DNA from: Planctomycetota bacterium
Lineage (GTDB): Bacteria; Planctomycetota; B15-G4
Assembly: GCA_029259745.1 (NCBI GenBank)
Contig: JAJDEO010000040.1
Span: 35,590-99,589, forward strand
Direction of reading: 5' to 3'
Length of the DNA: 64,000 bases
Positions 1 to 7,804 of the stretch are shown here, one piece after another (position 1 is the stretch's first letter; every line of letters begins with the position of its first letter). Under the pieces are notes generated by a model. It was not told where the DNA came from and made no database searches. It saw only the letters and a program-made list of their open reading frames with translations. The position numbers and the translations under genes were made by a program.

Positions 1-59
1 GCTCGCGGCAGCTCCGCGCGACGCGACGAACAACGACCGCTCGGCTGGCGCGTGAGCGA

Positions 60-1247
60 TCAGCGGTGCGTCGAAAGCGCCACGGCGCCCTCGGGACCAC
101 TGCCTTCGAAGATCGCAAGGACGGCTCCGTCAGTCCCCGAGTGCACGCTGACGCGTCCGACGGATCCCGCGGGCGATGTCACGGACGGGTCGCTGACAGC
201 GAAGTCGCCGACCCCGTCGCCGCTCACATCGCCGACGAAGACGATCGAGGAGCCGAACGCGCCGCCGACTTCGAGCTCGTAGATGAGCGCTCCGTCGAGA
301 CCCGAGTGCACCGACACCGAGCCACTGCCCGGCGCACCGATCGCGAGGTCTGTACGTCCGTCGCCGTCGACATCGCCGACGACGGCCGCAGCCGCACCGA
401 AGCCGTCACTCGAAGCGGTTCCCTCGATGCGCAGCGTCGTCGATCCACTCCCGAAGCCATGCCACTCCACGTAGGCCGGCGCGGCGTGAGGGCTCGCGCC
501 GATGATCAGACCGGGCTCGTTGTCCGCGGCCAGCGCGCCGATGATGAGGCCGGGTTCGTTGTCCAAGGCCAGAGCACCGATCATGAGCCCGGGCTCGTTG
601 TCACCGGCGACAGCGCCGATGATCAGACCCGGCTCGTTGTCACCCGCAATCGTGCTCGTGCCCTCGGCGCTGAGGCTCGACCCGAAGCGGTCGCCTGGCG
701 CAGCTCCGTCGGCCGTGTAGAGCTGTGCTCCGGTGGCGCCGCCAACAACCGTCACCGAGCCGGCGTCGTCGTGGGCGCCGGGTGCACCGATCGCCAACTC
801 GTCCACACCGTCGCCATCGAGGTCACCGAGGTTCGACAGTGATGCCCCGAACTCATCGCCGGCAAGCTCGCCGACGTACGTCGCGAGCCATGCGCCGCTG
901 ATCGAGGAATGCACAGTCACGACGTTGGCAGCCGGGTGACCCACGGCGACATCGGCATGGCCGTCGCCATCGAGGTCGGCCACCGAGGAGACCGCGGCAC
1001 CGAAGCCGACCGGCCCGCCCATCGACGTGATCAACCCGTTCGCACTCGAGACGACCCGTACTTCGCCCTGCAGCGGATCTCCCGCGATCAGGTCCGGACT
1101 GCCGTCACCATCCACGTCGGGGATGGTCGCGACCGCGCCCGACGATCCCTGGAGGACCCCATCGACGTTCACGAAGATGAGATCCTGGGCGAGCAGCGCA
1201 GGAGCGAAAAGAACCGCTGTGAAAGCGATACGAAGCGAAAGAAGCAT
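60..1247 (-). CDS. Secreted FG-GAP/VCBS-repeat beta-propeller protein
   Basis: The protein is about 395 residues, starting at the ATG at 1247 because this places a clean signal peptide (MLLSLRIAF then a hydrophobic run ending ALLAQ) at the N-terminus; an in-frame ATG at 1280 would add 11 polar residues. It carries repeated integrin-alpha-type blades with Ca-binding DxDGDGxxDLxxG motifs and GAP/FG elements (for example FGAAVSSVADLDGDGHADVAVG). Such propellers are extracellular; ligand and role are unknown. The middle blade is replaced by four tandem 13-residue copies of a DNEPGLIIGA-type unit (see the repeat entry). It is followed upstream on the same strand by a sigma factor gene, separated by about 350 bp. 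Function beyond an exported propeller cannot be read from sequence. Confidence 0.85.
   Translation of the reverse strand: MLLSLRIAFTAVLFAPALLAQDLIFVNVDGVLQGSSGAVATIPDVDGDGSPDLIAGDPLQGEVRVVSSANGLITSMGGPVGFGAAVSSVADLDGDGHADVAVGHPAANVVTVHSSISGAWLATYVGELAGDEFGASLSNLGDLDGDGVDELAIGAPGAHDDAGSVTVVGGATGAQLYTADGAAPGDRFGSSLSAEGTSTIAGDNEPGLIIGAVAGDNEPGLMIGALALDNEPGLIIGALAADNEPGLIIGASPHAAPAYVEWHGFGSGSTTLRIEGTASSDGFGAAAAVVGDVDGDGRTDLAIGAPGSGSVSVHSGLDGALIYELEVGGAFGSSIVFVGDVSGDGVGDFAVSDPSVTSPAGSVGRVSVHSGTDGAVLAIFEGSGPEGAVALSTHR
501..656. repeat. Four tandem 39-bp units inside the FG-GAP gene
   Basis: Four consecutive 39-bp units (501-539, 540-578, 579-617, 618-656) each encode a 13-residue peptide of the form [G/L/A]DNEPGL[I/M]IGA[V/L]A. 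The unit resembles a shrunken FG-GAP strand (D-x-D-G-x-x-D-L-I-I-G-A) and keeps the reading frame. High copy-to-copy identity at DNA level suggests recent slippage expansion. Confidence 0.9.
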
Positions 1248-1598
1248 GGTGTGGTTTCCCGTTGAGTCGATCGGGCTCATCGACCACCGGTGTTCCGCCC
1301 TTGAGGTTCGGAACGTTCACGACCAGCTTTGTCAGGGAACGACAGGCGACTTTGGCGCACTCCGAGACACCCGGGACTTCGTGTGTCACATGCTGCGACA
1401 CGCTCGCCGACGAAGATGACAGCGCTGTCAATAAGCGCCGCGTGCGCGGGGCCGAGATCCAGACGACGTCCCCTGGACGCGTCGGTGGACTCTCCGCAAC
1501 CCGGGCCGCGCGGAGGTCAGCTCAGCGAGCGCTCTCTGGGGCGGAAGACTCTCACGCGAACTGCGAGCCGCCGTTGCCCGCGCGCTCCGTCGTTCGCG
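1248..1598. other. Intergenic region between FG-GAP gene and sigma gene
   Basis: This stretch holds no convincing gene. It contains a perfect 14-bp palindrome at 1417-1430 and, at 1383-1401, an imperfect inverted pair gtgtc/gacac around GTCACATGC, a nonamer also seen ahead of the secreted-protein genes that start at 20563 and 34918. Both lie 135-185 bp upstream of the minus-strand start at 1247 and could be regulatory. Confidence 0.5.
1417..1430. promoter_or_regulatory. Perfect 14-bp palindrome, operator-like
   Basis: The sequence TGACAGCGCTGTCA is a perfect inverted repeat in non-coding DNA upstream of the minus-strand FG-GAP gene. A dimeric repressor or activator site is a plausible reading; no matching regulator gene is identified in the window. 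Confidence 0.35.
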
Positions 1599-2330
1599 TC
1601 AGTCGTTCGCGTCGAGCGGGGTCGCGAGAGCCCGCGCCTGCTTGATGGCTCGCGTCCGCGCCACGCGCGCTGCGTGGTACGACAGGCCGAGCTCTGAGGC
1701 GATCGCCTCGATCGACTCACCCTTCCAGTGCATCGTCAGGATCCGTCGGTCACGATCCTTCATGCGCAGCAGGACGAGCATGAGGCGCTCGGTCTGCTCC
1801 TGACGGATCGCCTGGGCCGTCGAGTCGGTGTTCTTGTCCGCGAGGTCGATCTCCTCGACCGTCTGACTCACGCGTTTGTCCTCGGCACGGCGCTTCGTCG
1901 TGAGCTGACGCGAACGGTCGGCGGCCTTCCAGGTCATGCGCTGGGCGAAGAGCGACGTGAAGCTCGAGCGCGACGTGAACTCGAGATCGGCGAGGTCACC
2001 CCAGACGTCACCGAAGACGGAGAGCACGAGATCGCCGGTGTCGAGGAACCGACGCAGCCGCGACGATGTCGACATCGAGAGCTTCCCCATCTGCATCAGG
2101 TCGGTGAGGAAGTAGTTCGCGAACTCGTCGGCGACACGGCGGCTCTTGCCGATTCCACCGTGGACCGCGCCCAGGACCGCGTCCTCGAGCGGCTGCCCGT
2201 CACCGAGGCGCCCGCGCACGAGCACGAGCACGTCGGGCCGCCGCACGTAACTCTCGCTGACCGGCCCGAGGTGCTTGCGCGCGTAGGCGAAGATCTCGTC
2301 TTCGGAGGGCGTATCGGGTTCGGCAGTCAT
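1599..2330 (-). CDS. Sigma-70 family (ECF-like) RNA polymerase sigma factor
   Basis: This 243-residue protein starts at the ATG at 2330 (MTAEPDTPSED); the longer frame upstream reads through low-quality Arg-rich sequence. Residues roughly 75-145 look like sigma region 2 (a stretch around LRRFLDTGDLVLSVFGDVWG, then SFTSLFAQRMTWKAADRSRQ). Residues roughly 185-240 form region 4 with a helix-turn-helix (RDRRILTMHWKGESIEAIAS then YHAARVARTRAIKQAR). About 70 residues precede region 2, more than in a minimal ECF factor. It is co-oriented with and upstream of the FG-GAP gene at 60-1247, so that gene or itself may be a target. No anti-sigma gene is adjacent. Confidence 0.8.
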   Translation of the reverse strand: MTAEPDTPSEDEIFAYARKHLGPVSESYVRRPDVLVLVRGRLGDGQPLEDAVLGAVHGGIGKSRRVADEFANYFLTDLMQMGKLSMSTSSRLRRFLDTGDLVLSVFGDVWGDLADLEFTSRSSFTSLFAQRMTWKAADRSRQLTTKRRAEDKRVSQTVEEIDLADKNTDSTAQAIRQEQTERLMLVLLRMKDRDRRILTMHWKGESIEAIASELGLSYHAARVARTRAIKQARALATPLDAND

Positions 2331-2870
2331 GACAGCGGGCCGCGGGGAGAAGCGTCGTTCCTTCGAAACATCTCTCCCATGATGCCGCCCCGGGCGAATC
2401 ATGACAGGCAGAATGTGCGACGGAACGGCGATTGGCCCCTCGATTCGAGGCCCCGCGAAACCGAAGGTTCTTTTTCGGCACATTTTTCCGAAGTCGGTGT
2501 TCACGATCCCGGAAACCCGCGCTTTACCCGCGTCGACGAGTGAGTCGTCCGGGTGGCGACGGTCACCTAGGAGTGTGCTGCCGCGAGATCGCGGCTGGAC
2601 GATCACTCATCGCAAGAGATTGGCCCCGCGAGGCCGCTCGGAGCTTGCAGGAGCTTCGAGCGGCCTTTTTTTCATGCCCAGCGGGAGCGCGTCGGAGACC
2701 CCGTCGCACGGCGCACCACGAAGGGCACCCCGGCCGCGCGAGTCGATCCGAGCGCTTGCGTCCCGCTGAGTTCGGTGCCCCCCCGGCAACTCGTCGAACC
2801 TACGGGAACTCCGCGACACGCCGGCCCCAGGGACACGCCGGCCGGCGCCGGTGCGGCGCGTCCTCCGAGA
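2331..2870. other. 540-bp intergenic region with a plus-strand terminator
   Basis: No protein gene is supported here. Short self-complementary patches occur at 2460-2500 (ccgaa/ttcgg) and 2581-2594 (ccgcg...cgcgg). A strong intrinsic terminator points in the plus direction at 2631-2672 although no plus-strand gene precedes it, which leaves room for a small RNA within about 2400-2670. No known RNA family (SRP, 6S, RNase P, tmRNA) was recognised. Confidence 0.4.
2631..2672 (+). terminator. Rho-independent terminator, plus strand
   Basis: The stem AGGCCGCTCG (2631-2640) pairs with CGAGCGGCCT (2657-2666) around a 16-nt loop, followed directly by a run of seven T in the plus orientation. On the minus strand the T-run is absent, so termination serves plus-strand transcription. 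Confidence 0.75.
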
Positions 2871-3686
2871 TCAGAGCTGCAGCCCGGGGTTGTCGATCGC
2901 TTCCTTCGACAGCTCGCTGACGAGGTACTCGAACGCGTCGTCGACGGAGTCCGTGCGGAAGAAAAGGTCGATGTCCTTCGCACTGATGGTCCCGAACTCG
3001 ACGAGCGGCTCGAAGTGCAGCACCTTGCTCCAGAACTCGGTCCCGAACAGCACGATCGGGAGCTTCTTCTTGATCTTCAGCGTCTGGACGAGTGTCACGA
3101 CCTCCATGAACTCGTCGAGCGTGCCGAAGCCGCCCGGCATCACGATCATCGCCTTGGCGAGATACGTGAACCAGAACTTGCGCATGAAGAAGTAGTGGAA
3201 CTCGAGCGAGAGCTTGCGAGTGATGTGCGGGTTGTCGTTCTGCTCGAACGGCAGTGAGATGTTGAGGCCGATGTTCTCGCCCTTGGCTTCCGAGGCGCCA
3301 CGGTTCGCGGCCTCCATGATTCCGGGGCCACCACCCGAGCAGATCACGAAGCGCCGGTCGTCACCATCGAGGCTCTTCGACCACTCCGTCAGACGACGCG
3401 ACAACTCGACCGTCGCCTCGTAGTACTTCGACATGTAGAGCTTGCGCTCGGCGTCCACGATGTCGCCGCCGTTCGCCTGGGCCTCGGCGAGTTCCTTCTC
3501 GGCGACTTCCTTCGAGCGGATGCGCGCTGAGCCGAAGACGACGATCGTGTCCTTGATGTCGAACTGCTCGAAGCGCGTCTTGGGTTCGATGTACTCCGAG
3601 AGGATGCGCAGGATGCGTGCATCGGGGCTCGCGAGGAACTGTTCGTTCTTGTAGGCCTTGACGGCGCTGTAGCGATGATCGTTCAT
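2871..3686 (-). CDS. LOG family protein (TIGR00730-like)
   Basis: The 271-residue protein carries the two LOG signatures: SGGGPGIMEAANRG at residues 117-130 and PGGFGTLDE at 184-192, with a nucleotide-binding FGSAR near residue 51. LOG-family enzymes in characterised cases cleave nucleoside 5'-monophosphates (cytokinin-activating phosphoribohydrolase, or PpnN-like nucleotidases); the old label lysine decarboxylase is not supported. An ATG at 3710 would add eight residues (MAVRDGVG); 3686 is preferred because GGGATGG lies about 9 nt upstream. The N-terminal 40 residues (AYKNEQFLASPDARILRILS) are typical of a longer bacterial subgroup. It stands alone between a sigma gene and a sugar dehydrogenase. 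Confidence 0.88.
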   Translation of the reverse strand: MNDHRYSAVKAYKNEQFLASPDARILRILSEYIEPKTRFEQFDIKDTIVVFGSARIRSKEVAEKELAEAQANGGDIVDAERKLYMSKYYEATVELSRRLTEWSKSLDGDDRRFVICSGGGPGIMEAANRGASEAKGENIGLNISLPFEQNDNPHITRKLSLEFHYFFMRKFWFTYLAKAMIVMPGGFGTLDEFMEVVTLVQTLKIKKKLPIVLFGTEFWSKVLHFEPLVEFGTISAKDIDLFFRTDSVDDAFEYLVSELSKEAIDNPGLQL

Positions 3687-3809
3687 GCCGACACCATCCC
3701 GGACGGCCATGCCGCATGCCAGCGAGATCTCGGGTAGGCGCTCAAACCGCAGCCCGGCCGCCCTCAGCAGCGTGCAGAAGAGCGGCTTCGGATGGGCGCT
3801 GCGTGGCCG

Positions 3810-5147
3810 TCAGGCCTTCACGACCCGCGCGCGCGGTTCGGCCACGCTTGCCAGCACGTTGCGCGTGTCGACGACGAGGGATGCGTGGTCGGCCACGGCC
3901 TGCCAGTCGATGGCCGCGTGGTCGGTGACGACGAGCACCGCGTCGGCCGCCGCGACCAGCTCCGTCTCGAAGGGCATCGACGCATGCCGCGTTCCCTCGA
4001 CCTCGAACTCGGCGACGTGCGGGTCGTGGTACGTGACACGTGCCCCGCGCCGCGCCAACTGACGCCAGATCTCCAGCGCCGGCGCCTCGCGGACATCCCC
4101 GATGTCGCGCTTGTAGGCCACGCCGAGCAGCACCACCGACGACCCACGGAGCGGCTTGCTGTCATCGTTCAGTGCCTCAGCCAGGCGCTCGACGACCCGC
4201 ACCGGCATGCGCCGATTGATCTCCCCCGCCAGCTCGATGAAGTGCGCCTCGTGCCCGAGTTCGCGCGCCTTCCAGGCCAGATAGAAGGGGTCGATCGGAA
4301 TGCAGTGGCCGCCGAGACCGGGGCCGGGCTGGAATGGCATGAACCCAAAGGGCTTCGTGGCCGCCGCCTCGATCACCTCCCAGACGTCGACGTCCATCGC
4401 GGCGAGGATTGTCTTGAGTTCGTTGACGAGGGCGATGTTGACGGCGCGGAAGACGTTCTCGAGCAGCTTCGCCGACTCGGCGACCTCCGCCGAGGACACC
4501 ACGACGACGTCTTCGATGCCGCCGCGGTAGAGCGCTGCGGCGCGCGCCGCCGAGACATCGTCGAGCCCACCGACGAGCCGCGGCGTCGAGCGGATCGAGT
4601 GCGAGGTCCGTCCCGGATCCTCACGTTCGGGTGAGAAAGCAACGTAGACGTCGCGCCCCAACACCCACGTCTTACCGGCCGCGCGTGCGGCGTCGAGCAG
4701 CTCGACGGCAAAGACGTCGCGCGTCGTGCCGGGGTAGGTCGTCGATTCGAGGATCGCGAGCACGCCGGCGCGCGCGTGGGTGCCGATCGCACGCGCGGCT
4801 CCGCGGACCGCGCGCAGGTCGGGGTCGCGGTTCGGGCCCAGCGGTGTCGGCACGCAGACCGCGACGGCATCGGCGCGCGCGAGCTGCCTGAAGTCGTCCG
4901 TCGCCTCGAAGCTCGGGCTGGCGGCAAGTCGGGCGAACACCTCGGCGCCGAGGTGTTCAAGCGTGACGACACCCCGCGCGATCTCGGCGACCTTGCGCGC
5001 GTCGTCATCCACACCGAGCACGTGGTGCCCCGCGGCATGCCAGGCGTCGACAAGCGGCAAGCCGACATAGCCGAGCCCGATCACGGCGACGGTGGCCGCG
5101 CCCCGCTCGAAGCGTTCTTCGACGGGCAGATCGTGGGGATCAGTCAT
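3810..5147 (-). CDS. UDP-sugar 6-dehydrogenase, WbpA/UDP-GlcNAc dehydrogenase-like
   Basis: The 445-residue protein has a Rossmann motif (AVIGLGYVGLPL, residues 21-32), LESTTYPGTT near 133-142, FSPERED at 171-177, and the catalytic cysteine in GGHCIPIDP (Cys282), followed by the C-terminal domain LLGVAYKRDIGDVREAP. These define the UDP-glucose/GDP-mannose dehydrogenase family; the last motif and the PFGFMPFQPGPGLGGHC region resemble UDP-N-acetylglucosamine 6-dehydrogenases of the WbpA type. The product would be a UDP-uronic acid for surface polysaccharide or O-antigen. The start at 5147 overlaps the stop of the upstream B12 gene by 8 bp, implying co-translation; an ATG at 5165 is possible. 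No other polysaccharide gene is in the window, which is unusual for such an enzyme. Confidence 0.9.
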   Translation of the reverse strand: MTDPHDLPVEERFERGAATVAVIGLGYVGLPLVDAWHAAGHHVLGVDDDARKVAEIARGVVTLEHLGAEVFARLAASPSFEATDDFRQLARADAVAVCVPTPLGPNRDPDLRAVRGAARAIGTHARAGVLAILESTTYPGTTRDVFAVELLDAARAAGKTWVLGRDVYVAFSPEREDPGRTSHSIRSTPRLVGGLDDVSAARAAALYRGGIEDVVVVSSAEVAESAKLLENVFRAVNIALVNELKTILAAMDVDVWEVIEAAATKPFGFMPFQPGPGLGGHCIPIDPFYLAWKARELGHEAHFIELAGEINRRMPVRVVERLAEALNDDSKPLRGSSVVLLGVAYKRDIGDVREAPALEIWRQLARRGARVTYHDPHVAEFEVEGTRHASMPFETELVAAADAVLVVTDHAAIDWQAVADHASLVVDTRNVLASVAEPRARVVKA

Positions 5148-6195
5148 CCAGGCCCACGAGCCCACGTCCCGCGGTCACGGCCTCGTGCGCGCTTCCAGCC
5201 ACGGCGTCGGCTCCCACGCTGGCACCGGCCGAGGCACCGCTGGCGAACGCCGGCCCACCGACGAGGATCAGGCACTCGGGCGCGACGTTGCGCACGACGC
5301 CGATCGCCTCGCGCACGTCGCGCCGATGGCTTGCGAGGGTGGCCGAGAGGGCCAGCAGGTTGGCGTTGAACGTTGTCACCGCGCTGCCGACCGCCTCGGA
5401 GGGAAGATCGGCGCCGAGGAAAAGGACATGCCAGCCGTCGAGTTCGAAGAGGTCGGACACCATGCGCAGACCGACATCGTGGGTGTCGCCGCCGATCGAC
5501 GCGCAGACGACCGTCCGGCCGTTGCTTTCCCGACGCGGCGCCTGAGCCATCAACGCCGCCATCAGCGCTGTGGTCGTCGCCGTGACGAGATGTTCCTCGG
5601 CAACGGTGGCCTCGCCGAGATGCCAGAGCCGCCCCAGCTCGCGCTGCGCAGGCGCCAGCACGTCGACATAGGCCGTCGCGACGTCGAGGTCACGCGTCTT
5701 CACGGCGTCCAGCACGAGCGCCGTCGCCTCACGACGACGCCCCTCGAGCAGTGCGAGGACGTACTCGGCGGCAAGGCGCCCCGACTCATCGTCGGGATCC
5801 AGTTCGGACGCTTCAATCGACAGCGCGACGTCGAAGTGCGCGATGCCGGTCGTCAAGAGTGCGGCAACCGGTGCACGGGCGCCCGCGGGCAGTTCGCGAT
5901 CCAGAACGGACGCGAGCAACTCGAGTGCTCGACGCAGCGTGGCGTCGTCGACACCGCGGGCACGGAGAGCCCGTCGCACCCAGTCGAGATGCCGGATGAA
6001 GGAGTCGGGCTCGCCGTCCTGCAGGGCCGCGTCGACTTCGATGACCCAAGCCATCATGCTCGCCTTCCAGGCCTCGAACGAGAGTGACGTCGCGGCGGCT
6101 TCGTCATCGGAGAGGAGCAGCTCGGCCGCGAGCCCGGCGTATCCGTGAGCCGAGATGCGGAGGAGTTCGGAGGGGAACGAGGCTGGGCGTGGCAT
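5140..6195 (-). CDS. Stand-alone cobalamin-binding protein with CarH-type light-sensing motif
   Basis: The protein is 351 residues from the ATG at 6195. Residues about 140-215 form the four-helix cap (B12-binding-2) and contain W191-x9-E201-H202, the Wx9EH signature that in CarH/AerR-type proteins contacts adenosylcobalamin and senses light. Residues 226-345 form the Rossmann B12-binding fold with DxHxxG at D237-T-H239-D-V-G242 (His239 the expected lower axial ligand). The first ~110 residues are a helical domain of unknown type, not the MerR HTH of CarH, so it should not bind DNA by itself. It overlaps the UDP-sugar dehydrogenase start by 8 bp. A minus-strand TATAAC at 6255-6260 is a likely -10. 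Confidence 0.85.
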   Translation of the reverse strand: MPRPASFPSELLRISAHGYAGLAAELLLSDDEAAATSLSFEAWKASMMAWVIEVDAALQDGEPDSFIRHLDWVRRALRARGVDDATLRRALELLASVLDRELPAGARAPVAALLTTGIAHFDVALSIEASELDPDDESGRLAAEYVLALLEGRRREATALVLDAVKTRDLDVATAYVDVLAPAQRELGRLWHLGEATVAEEHLVTATTTALMAALMAQAPRRESNGRTVVCASIGGDTHDVGLRMVSDLFELDGWHVLFLGADLPSEAVGSAVTTFNANLLALSATLASHRRDVREAIGVVRNVAPECLILVGGPAFASGASAGASVGADAVAGSAHEAVTAGRGLVGLDD

Positions 6196-6254
6196 GGTTC
6201 GAAGGTGCTGGAGATGTGCTCGTCGCAGGGCCCGCACGGCGCACGGGATGCCCC

Positions 6255-6260
6255 GTTATA
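6255..6260 (-). promoter_or_regulatory. Candidate -10 element (TATAAC) for the B12 protein
   Basis: On the minus strand the hexamer reads TATAAC, 60 nt upstream of the ATG at 6195, in otherwise GC-rich sequence. No clear -35 is seen. Confidence 0.4.
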
Positions 6261-6387
6261 GCGGCTCGTGAGAAACATGGCACGGCGCACGACCGTCGAT
6301 GTCCGAGGTCCGGGCAACCGGCTGAAGCGCTGTCCACCGGGAGCGACGTGCCGCGCCCGGCGTGGTGCTCTGTGCGCCGAGCACGAA

Positions 6388-6499
6388 GCAGCCGATTGAA
6401 GAACTGCTCCGAGTGCGACGAGCATGACCGAGTGTGCCTGTGCGAGTGTGAGGCGCTCGGGTGCGTGCGTCGCGCCGGATGAGTTCTTCAACGGGCTGC
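6388..6499. repeat. Imperfect inverted repeat, 23-nt arms
   Basis: Left arm 6388-6410 (gcagccgattgaagaactg...) and right arm 6477-6499 are complementary at 19 of 23 positions, separated by 66 bp. The RNA would form a long hairpin in either orientation. It might be a leader structure, a small RNA, or a degenerate miniature element. Confidence 0.6.
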
Positions 6500-6663
6500 C
6501 AGCCCGGGTTGGTCGTGGACGATCTCCTGCGGTCGCCATCGCAGCGGTGGATTCGTCGAGCCTCTCGCGCGCGGCGCGATCACGCTCGGGCGTGCGCAGC
6601 ATGCCGGATGAGTTCGGCAGCCGGTATGGTCATCGCTCGCGCCCCACCGACGAGGACGAGCCG

Positions 6664-7515
6664 ATGGCTTTGATCGACCGCATCAACGAGTGTCACGCGT
6701 GGACGCGCGAGCGGTTCGTGCCGTTCGTCGTCGACACCCGACGCCTCGGGTCGATCCGTCGCGACCACGCCGCACTGCTCGCCTCGTTCGGGACGGTCTT
6801 CGACGTGCGACCCGACGCGGTCGTCCTGGCCGACGGGGCACGGCTGCCGGAGCAGCGCACCGAGCGGCTCGCGGCCGTCGTCGCGAGCCTCATCGACGAC
6901 GGGCACATCCCGGCGCTGGCCCACGAGAACTACCCGATCGCCGAGTCGCGCGGATCAGCCGAACTCTTTCGCCTCGACCGCGCCGCACTGCCCTTCTTCG
7001 GAGCGCGCGCCTACGGCGTCCACCTCAACGGCTACGTGCGACGTGACGGCGGGCTGCACCTGTGGGTCGCGAAACGCTCGGCCGGCAAGACGACCTTTCC
7101 GGGGCAGCTCGACAACCTCGTGGCCGGTGGCCAACCCGTCGGGCTCGGCGTGCGCGAGAACCTCGCCAAGGAGTGCGCCGAGGAGGCCGACATCGACGCC
7201 CGTCTCGCTGCCCGGGCCGTGGCCTGCGGCGCCGTGTCGTACCGCGTCGACGCACCGCACGGGATGCGCGACGACACGCTCTTCCTGTTCGACCTCGAGC
7301 TGCCCGAGAACTTCGTCCCGCGCAACTCCGACGGCGAAGTCGAGTCGTTCATGCTGCGGCCCGTCGCGGAAGTACGCGAAATCGTCGCCGAGACGCGCGA
7401 CTACAAGTTCAACTGCAACCTCGTCGTCATCGACTTCCTCATCCGGCACGGCGTCATCGAACCTGACGAACCCGGCTACCTCGACTTGGTCACGGCCCTG
7501 CGACCGCTCGCGTAG
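6664..7515 (+). CDS. DUF4743 Nudix hydrolase
   Basis: The 283-residue protein starts at the ATG at 6664, preceded by GAGGACGAG. The first ~110 residues match the DUF4743 N-terminal domain found ahead of a Nudix fold in fungal and plant proteins annotated as thiamine pyrophosphokinase-like or Nudix 20/24. The Nudix region spans about 115-270, with a variant box GGQPVGLGVRENLAKECAEEADI: the KECAEEA core supplies the metal-binding glutamates, while the canonical leading Glu and Gly are replaced, as is common in this family. Family members hydrolyse thiamine diphosphate derivatives or related nucleotides in studied cases; the substrate here is not determinable. Cytosolic, monocistronic. Confidence 0.88.
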   Translation: MALIDRINECHAWTRERFVPFVVDTRRLGSIRRDHAALLASFGTVFDVRPDAVVLADGARLPEQRTERLAAVVASLIDDGHIPALAHENYPIAESRGSAELFRLDRAALPFFGARAYGVHLNGYVRRDGGLHLWVAKRSAGKTTFPGQLDNLVAGGQPVGLGVRENLAKECAEEADIDARLAARAVACGAVSYRVDAPHGMRDDTLFLFDLELPENFVPRNSDGEVESFMLRPVAEVREIVAETRDYKFNCNLVVIDFLIRHGVIEPDEPGYLDLVTALRPLA

Positions 7516-7634
7516 CGGCGTGCTCGTCGCACGACATGGTGCGCGGCGTGCGGCGTGCTCGGAATCATCGCGGACGAGTCGTTCACGGAGATCCGCTCCC
7601 GTCCGGCACGCTGCGCAAGCCGGACATCTCCGAC

Positions 7635-7796
7635 ATGCGCCGCACACTGCAGCCGCTCTCTCCGCTCGTTCGCGCAACGCTCACCATGCTGAACACGCAG
7701 GTCGACGACATGATCACCAGCTCGCTGGACGGCTACACGCGCAGCCGCCTTGCGGACGTTCATGCCCGCATCAGGCGCGCGCTCGACGAGCTGTAG
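7635..7796 (+). pseudogene. Short helical ORF, possibly the remnant C-terminus of a larger protein
   Basis: Fifty-three residues from the ATG at 7635 (or in frame from 7536) with a regular helical character ending TRSRLADVHARIRRALDEL. It has no start-proximal ribosome site and resembles the C-terminal helix of larger secreted zinc-dependent metalloproteases, but this is a weak impression. It may be a gene remnant, a genuine small protein, or chance. The rest of 7516-7881 holds nothing recognisable apart from the hairpin at 7805-7823. Confidence 0.3.
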
Positions 7797-7804
7797 CCGC
7801 ACGA

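Larger units (their letters stand above)
6196..6663. other. Divergent intergenic region with a long imperfect inverted repeat
   Basis: This 468-bp stretch separates the B12 protein and the Nudix gene. The arms at 6388-6410 and 6477-6499 match at 19 of 23 positions in inverted orientation around a 66-bp spacer, and GCCGGATGAGTTC occurs directly repeated at 6474-6486 and 6603-6615. A TATAAC (minus, 6255-6260) and a TATGGT (plus, 6625-6630) are candidate -10 elements. Open frames here are Arg/Ser/Cys-rich and not convincing. Confidence 0.5.

Noticed and set aside
501..656. 39-bp repeats as a CRISPR array
   Set aside because: The units are directly adjacent, there are no unique spacers, no cas genes, and the region is in-frame coding sequence.
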